From Anaerolineaceae bacterium (GTDB lineage: Bacteria; Chloroflexota; Anaerolineae; Aggregatilineales; Phototrophicaceae), in the NCBI GenBank assembly GCA_026708325.1, contig JAPOVC010000022.1:1-64000 (forward strand): 64,000 bases of DNA. The letters run 5' to 3'. Positions 34,432 to 43,094 of this stretch are shown piece after piece; the stretch's first letter is position 1; each line of letters begins with the position of its first letter. A program made the translations under genes and the position numbers. The notes under the pieces were generated by a model, which made no database searches, was not told where the DNA came from, and worked only from the letters and a program-made list of their open reading frames with translations.

Positions 34432-34504
34432 TGCCCCATAGGGGACTCGAACCCCTGTTTTGGCCTTGAGAGGGCCACGTCCTGGGCCGCTAGACGAATG
34501 GGGC
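34432..34504 (-). tRNA. tRNA-Glu (anticodon CTC)
   Basis: 73-base cloverleaf: acceptor GCCCCAT/ATGGGGC with discriminator A, D-arm TCGTCTAGCGGCCCAGGAC-like, anticodon loop CCTCTCA reading CTC (codon GAG), and T-arm AGGGGTTCGAGTCCCCT. CCA is not encoded. A strong promoter precedes it and a terminator follows. Confidence 0.95.
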
Positions 34505-34517
34505 AGCACTGGACAGA

Positions 34518-34545
34518 AGTCTAACGATCCTGCCTGCCATGTCAA
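34518..34545 (-). promoter_or_regulatory. tRNA-Glu promoter
   Basis: Consensus -35 TTGACA (34545-34540), 16-bp spacer, -10 TAGACT (34523-34518); start expected near 34511, seven bases before the mature 5' end. Confidence 0.75.
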
Positions 34546-34603
34546 GGTGTAGGGGTCGCAGTGCCCGAAACCGCCCCCCGGGGCCGACGAGGGTCGATCC
34601 GCT

Positions 34604-34632
34604 TTGCCGGATTGTTAAAGGCATGTTATGAT
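34604..34632 (+). promoter_or_regulatory. promoter of second sugar importer operon
   Basis: -35 TTGCCG (34604-34609), 17-bp spacer, -10 TATGAT (34627-34632), giving a leader of about 90 bases before the ATG at 34732. Confidence 0.55.
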
Positions 34633-34731
34633 TCGGCTGAGAGTCATCTCCGGCAGCCCTGAACGTCCGCCGACAGGCAGGCCGTCGCTGTATGGGGATA
34701 GGAAACGAAGATTGATACAGGAGGAGAAAAG

Positions 34732-36072
34732 ATGTTTCGTCGCAGTTTGCTCGTAATGCTTGCGCTCCTGCTGCTCACCGCAGTTGCCGGTGTGCAGGCC
34801 CAGGACGCAGTGGGCATCACTATTCGTTGCAAGGCCAGCCCGCCGGAAGAGGACTGGCGCTGCAACAGTTTCGCCGAGGTTGAGGAACAGGTGGAAATGG
34901 CCCTTGGAATCGCCATCGACCTGAACCTCATTCAGGACAACGCCGGCTGGGCCGACTACAAACAGGAATTCGTGCTCGCCTCCGAGGCGGGAGTCGCACC
35001 GGACATCATCCTGAGTGGTCACGAAGACATTGGCGCCTGGGCGACTGCCGGCCTCATCATCCCGCTGGATGACATGATCGGCATGCACGCCGAGTTTGAG
35101 GACATCGTCCCCACCCTGTGGGACTCGCACAAGCTGGGCGACACGATCTATGGCATTCCGCAGGACGCCGAGGCGCGTCCCGTCTTCTACAGCAAGTTGC
35201 TGCTGGGCGACCTGGGCTGGAGCGAGGAAGACATAGAATCGCTCCCGGACCGCGTGATTGCCGGTGAGTTCACCTTTGCCGACATGATTGCCACGGCGCA
35301 GGAAGCGATCGACGAGGGCGTGGTCGACGAGGGCAACGGCTTCTGGCACCGCCCCAGCAACGGCCCCGACTTCCTCTACTACTACTACGGCAACGGCGGA
35401 GCCGTGCTAGATGACATGGGCGGTCTGGTCGTCGACGGCGCCGCGTTGCTGGCCACCTATGAACTTCTGGGCGGCCTGACCGAGAGCGGTGTCATGCGCT
35501 CCGACCTCATCGGCGTCGACTGGAACGAGGTCTGGCACCCGACCGTGGCCCAGGCCGACACCGTGCTCTTCGCCGCCGGCGGCACCTGGAACTGGCCCAA
35601 CTGGGCGATCAACTACGTCGCCGACCAGGGCGGAGACGCCTACCTCTTCGAGAACATCGGCCTGACCCTGATCCCTGCGATGGGCACGGGCTCAGCCATC
35701 ACGCTGACCCATCCGCTGACCTACATGATCAGCAGCGGCAGCGAGAATCCGGACGTGGCCCTGGCGCTGATCGCCGCCATCACGACGCCGGAACACAACA
35801 ACAAGCACGCCATCGACAGCTTCCACCTGGGCATCCTGAACGCCCAGCTGGAATCCGAGGCCTACGCGAACAACCGTCTGCTGAGCAGCGCCCACTACAT
35901 GCTGGACCACACCACGGCGCTGCCCAATCATCCGGGCTGGAACGCCTGGTCCAATGCTTACTTCGTGGGCATTCAGGCTGTCGAGACCGGTGAGGCGACA
36001 CCGGAGGGGGCGGTGGACATCGCCATCGCACAGATGACCAACGAACTGGGCGACGGCATCACCGTCCGCTAG
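34732..36072 (+). CDS. sugar ABC transporter substrate-binding protein
   Basis: 446-residue family 1 solute-binding protein. Signal peptide MFRRSLLVMLALLLLTAVAGVQAQ without lipobox, then APDIILSGHEDIGAWATAGLIIPLDD and TWNWPNWAINYV, typical of trisaccharide or glycoside binders. Two cysteines (IRCK, RCNS) near the mature N-terminus could pair. GGAGGAG precedes the ATG. It heads a four-gene transport operon (binding protein, two permeases, ATPase) followed by an MFS gene. Confidence 0.92.
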   Translation: MFRRSLLVMLALLLLTAVAGVQAQDAVGITIRCKASPPEEDWRCNSFAEVEEQVEMALGIAIDLNLIQDNAGWADYKQEFVLASEAGVAPDIILSGHEDIGAWATAGLIIPLDDMIGMHAEFEDIVPTLWDSHKLGDTIYGIPQDAEARPVFYSKLLLGDLGWSEEDIESLPDRVIAGEFTFADMIATAQEAIDEGVVDEGNGFWHRPSNGPDFLYYYYGNGGAVLDDMGGLVVDGAALLATYELLGGLTESGVMRSDLIGVDWNEVWHPTVAQADTVLFAAGGTWNWPNWAINYVADQGGDAYLFENIGLTLIPAMGTGSAITLTHPLTYMISSGSENPDVALALIAAITTPEHNNKHAIDSFHLGILNAQLESEAYANNRLLSSAHYMLDHTTALPNHPGWNAWSNAYFVGIQAVETGEATPEGAVDIAIAQMTNELGDGITVR

Positions 36073-36081
36073 TTCGACCGC

Positions 36082-37086
36082 ATGTCGCAGCACAAAGGCG
36101 GAGCGGGGGCGGCTGACGCAGCCCTCGCTCCCGCGCCATCCCAGGCCCGCAGCCGCAGGCGCGCGTTGCAGGCCAATTTGACCGCCTACGGCTTCATGGC
36201 GCCGGCAGGTCTGCTGGTGCTGCTGTTCTTCTTCCTGCCCGTCCTAATCGTGCTGTACCTGAGCCTGACCAACCTGGCCAGCGCCAACTTCACCTCCAAC
36301 CTGGCGGAGATGGAATTCATCGGCTTGCGCAATTTTCAAACCTTGTTGAATGACCAGTTTGCCAAAAAGATCTTTTTCAACACCATTTTTTACGTCATGT
36401 CCACCCTGGCGCTGTTCAACGTGACGGCAGCGCTCATCGTTTCCTTGCTGACGGCCCACATCAACCGGCGCGCGGGATTCGTCTTCCGCGCGCTCTGGAT
36501 ATTGCCGCGCATCACTACCTCGACCGTTTACATTCTCATCTGGCGGCGGATGATGGCCGAGGCTCCCTTTGGCATCATCAATCAGGTCAACACCGCCCTG
36601 GGCTGGCCCACCTGGAACTACGGCGCGGAAAACCCCTGGGTTTTCGTGATCCTGGTCAATGGTTTCATCGGCATCTCCTTTGGCATGATCATTTTCACGT
36701 CAGCGATCGAATCCATCCCCGCCGATCTGATGAATGCCTCCCTGGTCGATGGCTCGACCTATTTGCAACGAATTCGCCACGTCACCCTGCCGCTGTTGCG
36801 CTGGCCCCTGCTCTTCGTCGTGACTTACCAAAGTCTTTCATTGCTTACTTCCTTCGAGCAGATCCTGTTGCTGACCGACGGCGGCCCCGGTCTTTACCGT
36901 ACGGAGGTTTGGGCCCTGACGGCCTTTCACCGTGCCTTGTCCAACTATTTCGGCAACACGCAGTGGGGTTACGGATCGGCCTTTGCCGTCGTTCTGGTCA
37001 TCATCGGCGTCATTCTGGCGGTCGTCTACATGCGCGTCTTCCGTTTCGATGAACTGGTCGCCGAACCGAGAATTGAGGTGCTTTGA
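36082..37086 (+). CDS. sugar ABC transporter permease, MalF type
   Basis: 334 residues, six helices after a ~30-residue cytoplasmic N-terminus. EAA loop: DLMNASLVDGSTYLQRIRHVTLPLL. The stretch SLLTSFEQILLLTDGGPGLYRTE is the usual gate region. Its last base is the first base of the next ATG (TGATG), so translation of the two permeases is coupled. Confidence 0.93.
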   Translation: MSQHKGGAGAADAALAPAPSQARSRRRALQANLTAYGFMAPAGLLVLLFFFLPVLIVLYLSLTNLASANFTSNLAEMEFIGLRNFQTLLNDQFAKKIFFNTIFYVMSTLALFNVTAALIVSLLTAHINRRAGFVFRALWILPRITTSTVYILIWRRMMAEAPFGIINQVNTALGWPTWNYGAENPWVFVILVNGFIGISFGMIIFTSAIESIPADLMNASLVDGSTYLQRIRHVTLPLLRWPLLFVVTYQSLSLLTSFEQILLLTDGGPGLYRTEVWALTAFHRALSNYFGNTQWGYGSAFAVVLVIIGVILAVVYMRVFRFDELVAEPRIEVL

Positions 37087-38636
37087 TGGCGGCGGCAGGT
37101 GCGCTGACGAACATCAACACGGATTCAATGTCCGGCCGCTTGCTGCTTGCCCTGCGCAACGGACTGCTGGCGGCGCTGGCAATGGCTCTGCTGGCATTCG
37201 TTTTCCATTCACTGCTGCGCCCCGTGATCGGCTCGGCTCTCGTGGAAGAGACCCTGACGATCACGCTTTCACGGCTGTTTCTGGTGTTGCTGCCGATCGC
37301 AGCGTATCTGGCTGCCGGTACGGCAGTCCGCAACATGGAAGAACGCCACAAGGCGTTGATTCTGGCGCTGGTCGCCGTTTCGGCGGTCTATGCCCTGGTG
37401 GTTGGCGCGCAGGCCTTTCTGGGCGCCGGCCCCTTCGCGCCCAGACCCTCCCTGCAATTCAGCGCGCGCCAGACCGATGAGGGGATTCTCGTTGAAGCCC
37501 TGGAGGCCGGAGGCGCAGCCGAGCAGGCTGGCCTGCAACCTGGGGACATCGTCACCGCCATCCGGCGGGACCAGGTGACCCTGACGGAGTTGAACCGGCG
37601 CGTCGGCCTGGCAGAGGATGACGACCCCTTCAGGTTGCGCTACATCCGAAACGGGGAGCAGGACCAGCTCACAGTTCGCGCCGTCCTGCAATCCGGCGTC
37701 GACTATTCGGCCATCGTCACCGGTCTGGTAATCGCGCTGGTCATCGCCGCCCTTTCCATCTACTGGCCCGGCCGCACCCTGCCCTATATCCTGCTGGCCG
37801 TCTCGCTCCTGCCCATGGTGGTCGGTTACCTGTGGCTCATCATCGCCACCTTTTCCTACCGCACGCGCGGGATTCTGCCGCTTGATGGCCAGGGGAACAT
37901 CGGCGGCCTGACCATCGAAAACTGGGGATTCCTCGTGGGTAAGGACATCGCCGGCCTGGAGTTCAGCATCTGGCAGGTCACGCTCAACTCCTTCCTGCTG
38001 GCCGTAATGATGACAGCCGTGGTGCTGCTGGTCTCTTCGATGGCCGGTTACGCCCTGTCGCGCATGAGTTTCGCCGGCCGCAAATTCTTTCTATCCTTCA
38101 CACTTATTCTGCACGGCTTTCCCGCGGTCACCCTGCTGATCCCGATCTTCTTTATCCTGCTCAACCTGGGCAACCTGCCCCTGATCGGCGACCTCATCGG
38201 CTTCAACACCCTGGGCGGCATCACCCTCGTGATGGTCGCCTTTGACCTGCCGCTCGGAATCTGGCTGATGAAGGGCTTTTTCGACCACATTCCCTGGGAC
38301 ATGGAGCGTTCCGCCCTCATCGACGGCGCGTCGCGCTGGCGCGTGTACCGCGAGATCGTCCTGCCGCAGATTCGCCCGGGCTTGCTGGCTCTGGGGATTT
38401 TCGCCTTCATTGGCGGCTGGAACGCTTTCCTCATTCCGCAGACCTACAGTATCGGCGCCGGCACCGTGAACCTGCCGGTCTTTCTGAATGAACTGATAGA
38501 CGAGACCGCACCGGTGGACTGGAACCAGGTGGCGGCCGTGGGCCTGTTCCAGTTGATTCCGATCTTCATATTTTTTGTATTCGCCCAGGAATACCTGCTG
38601 AACATTTACGCGGGCGGGACCAAGGGCAGTTCCTGA
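37086..38636 (+). CDS. MalG-type sugar ABC permease with N-terminal membrane/PDZ extension
   Basis: About 516 residues against ~280 usual for MalG/UgpE. The first 260 residues contain about three helices (roughly 20-46, 60-82, 88-112), a PDZ-like domain (about 125-203: GILVEALEAGGAAEQAGLQP, GDIVTAIRRDQV and RLRYIRNGEQDQLTVRAVL), then two further helices. The normal permease core follows from about 275, with EAA loop ERSALIDGASRWRVYREIV and C-terminus YLLNIYAGGTKG. The reading frame is continuous, so this is a genuine fusion. The PDZ lies between helices 3 and 4 and would face outward if the N-terminus is inside. It may bind the binding protein or a C-terminal peptide. Confidence 0.88.
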   Translation: MAAAGALTNINTDSMSGRLLLALRNGLLAALAMALLAFVFHSLLRPVIGSALVEETLTITLSRLFLVLLPIAAYLAAGTAVRNMEERHKALILALVAVSAVYALVVGAQAFLGAGPFAPRPSLQFSARQTDEGILVEALEAGGAAEQAGLQPGDIVTAIRRDQVTLTELNRRVGLAEDDDPFRLRYIRNGEQDQLTVRAVLQSGVDYSAIVTGLVIALVIAALSIYWPGRTLPYILLAVSLLPMVVGYLWLIIATFSYRTRGILPLDGQGNIGGLTIENWGFLVGKDIAGLEFSIWQVTLNSFLLAVMMTAVVLLVSSMAGYALSRMSFAGRKFFLSFTLILHGFPAVTLLIPIFFILLNLGNLPLIGDLIGFNTLGGITLVMVAFDLPLGIWLMKGFFDHIPWDMERSALIDGASRWRVYREIVLPQIRPGLLALGIFAFIGGWNAFLIPQTYSIGAGTVNLPVFLNELIDETAPVDWNQVAAVGLFQLIPIFIFFVFAQEYLLNIYAGGTKGSS

Positions 38637-38646
38637 GGGGTCTGAC

Positions 38647-39726
38647 ATGGAAGTTGAACTGAGCAACCTCTCCAAGAAATTCGGCGACGTCGTCGGTGTT
38701 GAAGCCCTCGACCTGGACATTCACGACGGGGAGTTCGTCGCTTTCCTCGGCCCCTCCGGCTGCGGCAAGACCACCACCTTGCTGATGATGGCCGGCATCT
38801 ACCGGCCAACGACCGGCACGATCCGCTTCGGCGACAGGATCGTCAACCAGTTGCAGCCAAGAGACCGCAATATCGGCATGGTTTTTCAGAGCTACGCGCT
38901 CTACCCCCACATGACGGTATTCGGCAACATCACCTACCCCCTCAAGCTGAAGAAGGTGCCGCGCCAGGAACAGCAACGGCGCGTGGAGGCCGCGGCCGAG
39001 ACCATGGGCATCGCCCACTTGCTGGACCGGCGGCCTGCCCAGCTTTCGGGCGGCCAGCAACAACGCGTCGCCCTGGGACGGGCGCTGGTCAAGGAACCCG
39101 ACATCCTGCTCTTCGACGAACCGCTGTCCAATCTGGACGCGCGCCTGCGTCTGACCATGCGCGGCGAGATTCGTTCGCTGCAAAAGCGACTCGGCATCAC
39201 CGCCATTTACGTCACCCACGACCAGGTGGAAGCCCTCACCATGGCGGACCGCATCGCCGTCATGAACCTGGGACGCTTGCAGGCCTTTGCCACACCCGAC
39301 GACCTCTACGAGCGTCCGCCAACGAAATTCATCGCCGGATTCGTCGGCAATCCGCCCATGAATTTCCTGGATATCGAATTCGCGCAGGAAAACGGCACTC
39401 TGCAGTTGCGGAGCGAGTCCCTTGAACTCGGCCTGCCCCCTGAATTTGCCGCCGCCGCGGCGGCCGCAGATGGCGCGGTTACCTTTGGCATTCGGCCCGA
39501 AGACATCATTCTGGATGACAACGGGCCGGTCAGCGGCGAGGTGTTTGTGGTCGAGCCGCTGGGCCGCGACGACCTGCTGGACATTATCGTCGGCACGGAG
39601 CATTTCCTGCTGCTGGCGGACCCCAAACGCAAGTCGCGTGCCGGCGACCGCGTGCGACTGAGCTTTGACATGACCCGCGCCCACTTCTTTGATCCTCGCA
39701 GCGAACTCGCGTTGTCCTGGAAGTGA
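38647..39726 (+). CDS. MalK/UgpC-type sugar ABC transporter ATPase
   Basis: 359 residues. Walker A GPSGCGKTTT, Q-loop MVFQSYALYPHMTV, signature LSGGQQQR, Walker B ILLFDEPLSNLDA, switch His in YVTHDQ, and a C-terminal TOBE/MalK regulatory domain from about 235 (FGIRPEDIIL, PLGRDDLLDI). It is the only MalK-type ATPase in the window, yet two importer permease pairs are present, so it may energise both. Confidence 0.94.
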   Translation: MEVELSNLSKKFGDVVGVEALDLDIHDGEFVAFLGPSGCGKTTTLLMMAGIYRPTTGTIRFGDRIVNQLQPRDRNIGMVFQSYALYPHMTVFGNITYPLKLKKVPRQEQQRRVEAAAETMGIAHLLDRRPAQLSGGQQQRVALGRALVKEPDILLFDEPLSNLDARLRLTMRGEIRSLQKRLGITAIYVTHDQVEALTMADRIAVMNLGRLQAFATPDDLYERPPTKFIAGFVGNPPMNFLDIEFAQENGTLQLRSESLELGLPPEFAAAAAAADGAVTFGIRPEDIILDDNGPVSGEVFVVEPLGRDDLLDIIVGTEHFLLLADPKRKSRAGDRVRLSFDMTRAHFFDPRSELALSWK

Positions 39727-41009
39727 AGTTGCCGAGCGTCCTGACGTCGGACAACCCTGATACCGACAAAACAAATGATGCAAGCCAGGTGACGCCGCAA
39801 GCCGTGGCGCTGATCCTTGGCGTCGGCATTTTTCTGGCGCTCTTCAGCGACACGGCGATGTATATCGTGCTGCCGGTCAACATGGAAAAGACCGGGATCC
39901 TGCTCGGCCAGGTCGGCCTGATGCTCGCGGCAAATCGTCTGGTGCGCATTCCGCTCAACGGTCCGGCCGGTCTGCTGATCGAGCGGCTGCCACGACGGCG
40001 CGTGTTGCTTGCCGCCCAACTGGTCGGCGTCCTGTCATCGTTATGTTATTTGCTGGCGGGCTTCTGGCCGCTGTTGATCGGCCGCATGCTCTGGGGTGTC
40101 TCCTGGGTCGGTCTGTGGATCGCGGGCTCCGCGGCCCTGCTGGACGTGGCGCCGGCCGAGTCGCGGGGGGTTCTGTCGGGTCGCTTCCACCTGTGGATCT
40201 TCGCAGGATTTGCGGGCGGCTCCCTGGTCGGCGGCCTGCTCAACGACTGGCTTGGGTATGACGGGACATTTGTTGTTTGTGCCCTGCTGGGCCTGCTCGC
40301 CTGGCTACTGTGGCTGTGGAAGTTACCCGAGACCTCAACCCGGGCCCAGGGCACGCCGTCCCCGGAGACCGCCGCCGGTCCCGCTGATGACACATGGCGC
40401 GTTCGCTGGTTGCCGCTCATCACAGCCATGCTGCTCATGGCGCTCAACTGGATGGTCTACCTGGGTTTCATCAGCACGACCCTGACCTTGCTGCTCATGG
40501 AAAAGGTCGGGGAGTCTCTGAGGGTCGGTTCGCTGTTGCTTCCGCTGACCACCCTGAGCGGGGCCGCCTTCGCCGGCAAGCACGTACTCAGCATGGTGAC
40601 TTCCCCGCTCACCGGGAAAATTTCCGACCGCCTGGGCGATCGCTGGCGCATGATTGTTTTCTCCCTGCTGCTGGGAAGCGCCACGCTCGTTCTTGCGGCA
40701 GGGGCGGAGGGCCTGCTGGTCATCGCGGGCATCTTGCCCGGCGCAATTACCAACAGCATCCTGCAGACCCAGTCCACCGCGTTGGTGGGCGACCTGGTCC
40801 CGGCCCGGCGGCGTCCCCGTGTGCTGGGCTGGTTCACCACCGTCGCCGACAGCGGCAGCGCGCTGGGCCCTCTGCTCGCCTATGCCTTCATCAGCAATGG
40901 CTGGTCGATCTCCAGCATCTTGCTGCTGGCTGCCGCCCTGCTGGCGCTCATGGCGCCCTGGACCGCCTGGATCGCCTTCCGCGAACGACGCGCACCGGCC
41001 TTCGCCTGA
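39723..41009 (+). CDS. major facilitator superfamily transporter
   Basis: 428 residues with about 12 helices. MFS landmarks are LNGPAGLLIERLPRRRVLL (loop 2-3 motif A region), GRMLWGVSWVGLWIAGSAAL, and LTGKISDRLGDRWRMI in the second half. GTG start overlaps the ATPase stop (GTGA). Efflux or uptake of a sugar product is possible; the substrate cannot be read. Confidence 0.88.
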   Translation: MKLPSVLTSDNPDTDKTNDASQVTPQAVALILGVGIFLALFSDTAMYIVLPVNMEKTGILLGQVGLMLAANRLVRIPLNGPAGLLIERLPRRRVLLAAQLVGVLSSLCYLLAGFWPLLIGRMLWGVSWVGLWIAGSAALLDVAPAESRGVLSGRFHLWIFAGFAGGSLVGGLLNDWLGYDGTFVVCALLGLLAWLLWLWKLPETSTRAQGTPSPETAAGPADDTWRVRWLPLITAMLLMALNWMVYLGFISTTLTLLLMEKVGESLRVGSLLLPLTTLSGAAFAGKHVLSMVTSPLTGKISDRLGDRWRMIVFSLLLGSATLVLAAGAEGLLVIAGILPGAITNSILQTQSTALVGDLVPARRRPRVLGWFTTVADSGSALGPLLAYAFISNGWSISSILLLAAALLALMAPWTAWIAFRERRAPAFA

Positions 41010-41065
41010 ATGGCAGTGCCCGACGCACCCGCTATAATCCGCACGAAATTCCTTGTGAGGCGCCT

Positions 41066-42052
41066 GTGCCAGTCCCGAAACTTGATGCCTTCATTCAACC
41101 ATTGCTCGACCTTGCCGCGGACGGCGATAGCCACACCCTGCGGGAAGCCGAAGAGTATCTGGCGCGCGAGTTCCGGCTGGCGCGGCGCGAACGCAACGAG
41201 TTGACTGCCGGCGGCGCGCAAACCCGTCTGCGCAGCCGCATGAACTGGGCCAACACCAGCCTCAAAAGGGCCGGTCTGCTGGAGAGCGCCGGGCGCGGGC
41301 AGTTTCGCATCACGGATGAAGGGCGCCGCGTACTGGCCAGCGCAAGCGGACCGATCGACAAGAAGTACCTGTTGCGTTATCCCTCTTTCGCCGCCTTCTC
41401 ACGGCCGGCCTTGAAGTCCGCCCGCAGCCAGATCGGTCGCCGCCCCCTGCCCATCTGGGATGAGGAAGACCTGCAGATGCTGCAGGAACGCCAGTCTGGC
41501 GGCGCCCTGTATTCGCCCCGGCAACAGTTGCGCCAGGTCTTGCAAATGGTGTTGACCCGCATGCGCAGCCAGTTTGACGACGACCTGTTGCTGCGCCTGA
41601 CTGGCGCGCTGCCGGAAGTCTTTGAACGTACGGTGCTGGAGCTCTTGCTGGCGCTGAACTTTGGCCAACTGGAAGGGGAGCGCGAGCGCATCGTCGTGCA
41701 GCAACGCAACGAGCAGGGCTTTGCCGGCGTCATTCAAAGTCGCGCAGCGGGAGATCCCGCGCCGGGTTTTCTGGCGCTCTGCCTTGATCCCCTGCTCCTG
41801 CTGGACTGGCGCGCGCTGCATGCCAGCGGTCTGAAAGTGCCGGGTCAGGACGGTTGCAAGGGCATCCTGATTTCCAGCGCCCGCTTTGCCGGCGACATTC
41901 TTACCGCCAGCGGGCCGGGCGGCGATCATGACCTGCAGTTGCTGGACGGCAAGCAACTGGCTGCGCTGATGATCGAGCACGGCCTCGGCGTTCAGGCGGA
42001 GCAACACTTTTCCACCTACGCACTTGACGCGGACTACTTTGAACCGAATTGA
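41066..42052 (+). CDS. Mrr-like protein with degenerate nuclease domain
   Basis: 328 residues. The N-terminal winged-helix Mrr_N domain (about 1-90) and the C-terminal restriction-endonuclease-like domain align with the intact Mrr encoded at 43095, sharing FER, the LLDGKQLAALMIEHGLGV block and the DADYFEPN end. The catalytic elements are lost: the DGGIDG strand reads QGFAGVIQ and the QAK motif reads LALCLDP. Start is GTG 41066 with GAGG five bases upstream and TATAAT at 41033-41038. GC-rich codon use matches the host. It is probably a DNA-binding pseudo-enzyme; function unknown. Confidence 0.82.
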   Translation: MPVPKLDAFIQPLLDLAADGDSHTLREAEEYLAREFRLARRERNELTAGGAQTRLRSRMNWANTSLKRAGLLESAGRGQFRITDEGRRVLASASGPIDKKYLLRYPSFAAFSRPALKSARSQIGRRPLPIWDEEDLQMLQERQSGGALYSPRQQLRQVLQMVLTRMRSQFDDDLLLRLTGALPEVFERTVLELLLALNFGQLEGERERIVVQQRNEQGFAGVIQSRAAGDPAPGFLALCLDPLLLLDWRALHASGLKVPGQDGCKGILISSARFAGDILTASGPGGDHDLQLLDGKQLAALMIEHGLGVQAEQHFSTYALDADYFEPN

Positions 42053-42078
42053 GAGAACACTGCAGCGTATCGGGTTTG

Positions 42079-42152
<74 letters not shown>

Positions 42153-42168
42153 CGCCAAAACTGGTGGC

Positions 42169-42197
42169 AGTCTACCATGCGGCCTGGTGGCGGGCAA
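42169..42197 (-). promoter_or_regulatory. tRNA-Val promoter
   Basis: -35 TTGCCC (42197-42192), 17-bp spacer, -10 TAGACT (42174-42169), the same -10 as tRNA-Glu. The -35 and spacer lie inside the first codons of the plus-strand gene starting at 42177. Confidence 0.65.
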
Positions 42198-43016
42198 GTT
42201 TCCCTGGTGGCGCGGTCGTGCGCCGTCGCTGCCCTGCTAGCCCTGCTACTCTGCGCCTGCCAGATGCGCGATGCGGTCCTGTCCCTCGATCCCCTTCCAC
42301 CAACCACGACGGCCGTTGCACCGACAGCGACCGTTCCATCGCAAAACGGCTGGCAGGAATTGGCTCCGGGCCTGGAATCGCATCGCTCGCTGGCGACCGG
42401 CTCCCTCTTCGGCCAGGCCTTCGCCCTGCGTGTCGACCCGCGGCTGTTTAAGTTTCGCGCGCACTATGAACCGGGCGAGGCGCGAACGCTCGACGCCTGG
42501 CTGGATGCGCTGCCCGGCGTCACCGCCTTCATCAACGCCAATTTCTTCGACCGCGACTCGCGCATTAACGGCTTGCTGGTCGCTGACGGCGTATCCCATG
42601 GCCAACCCTGGCTGACCCGTGGTGGCACCTTCCTGCTGCGGGAGGGTCTGCCAGTACTTCAACCCAATCGGGAGCGTCCCTGGGGTTCAGGAGTTCTCCG
42701 GCAGGCGGTGCAGGGCTTTCCCATGCTGGTCCTGGCCGGGCAGCCTGCCTACCGGCGCAGCGGGCCTCCGGCGCGGCGCAGCGTGGTGGCGCTGGACCGC
42801 CAGGGTCGCGTCCTTTTGTTTGCGACTCCTCTGCTGGGCCCCTCGCTGGCCCAAATGGCCGCCTGGCTGGCTTCATCCGATCTCAAAATCGACAGCGCGC
42901 TCAATCTGGATGGCGGCGGCTCCACGATGTTCTACGTCCATGCCGACGAGCCCCTGCGACTGCCCTCGCTGGACCCGGTTCCGGCGCTGCTGGCCGTCTG
43001 GCCCGCGATACGATAA
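42177..43016 (+). CDS. lipoprotein with phosphodiester glycosidase (NAGPA/DUF2233) domain
   Basis: 279 residues. Signal and lipobox VAALLALLLCAC (Cys as lipid site) followed by a Pro/Thr linker, then a NAGPA domain: TAFINANFFDRDSRINGLLV and NLDGGGSTMFYV are the two hallmark blocks. The family cleaves phosphodiester-linked sugars, as in mannose-6-phosphate uncovering enzyme, and bacterial members trim wall or exopolysaccharide phosphodiesters. ATG 42177 has only a weak ribosome-binding site; a GTG further in is an alternative. It faces away from tRNA-Val. Confidence 0.85.
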   Translation: MRPGGGQVSLVARSCAVAALLALLLCACQMRDAVLSLDPLPPTTTAVAPTATVPSQNGWQELAPGLESHRSLATGSLFGQAFALRVDPRLFKFRAHYEPGEARTLDAWLDALPGVTAFINANFFDRDSRINGLLVADGVSHGQPWLTRGGTFLLREGLPVLQPNRERPWGSGVLRQAVQGFPMLVLAGQPAYRRSGPPARRSVVALDRQGRVLLFATPLLGPSLAQMAAWLASSDLKIDSALNLDGGGSTMFYVHADEPLRLPSLDPVPALLAVWPAIR

Positions 43017-43030
43017 GAGACTGTGAACAT

Positions 43031-43059
43031 TTGACCCATTTGCAGGCATTTACTACCAT
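43031..43059 (+). promoter_or_regulatory. mrr promoter
   Basis: -35 TTGACC (43031-43036), 17-bp spacer, -10 TACCAT (43054-43059), about 35 bases before the ATG at 43095. Confidence 0.5.
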
Positions 43060-43094
43060 CGCCCTGTGGTCATGAAGAGTCATTGGAGATAGTC

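Noticed and set aside
33796-34545. N-terminal extension of the lyase frame toward 34545
   Set aside because: It runs through the VOC gene and tRNA-Glu; the ATG at 33795 gives a normal-length lyase.
40394-41065. Upstream extension of the degenerate Mrr frame into the MFS gene
   Set aside because: The MFS protein in the other frame is convincing, and TATAAT plus GAGG favour GTG 41066.
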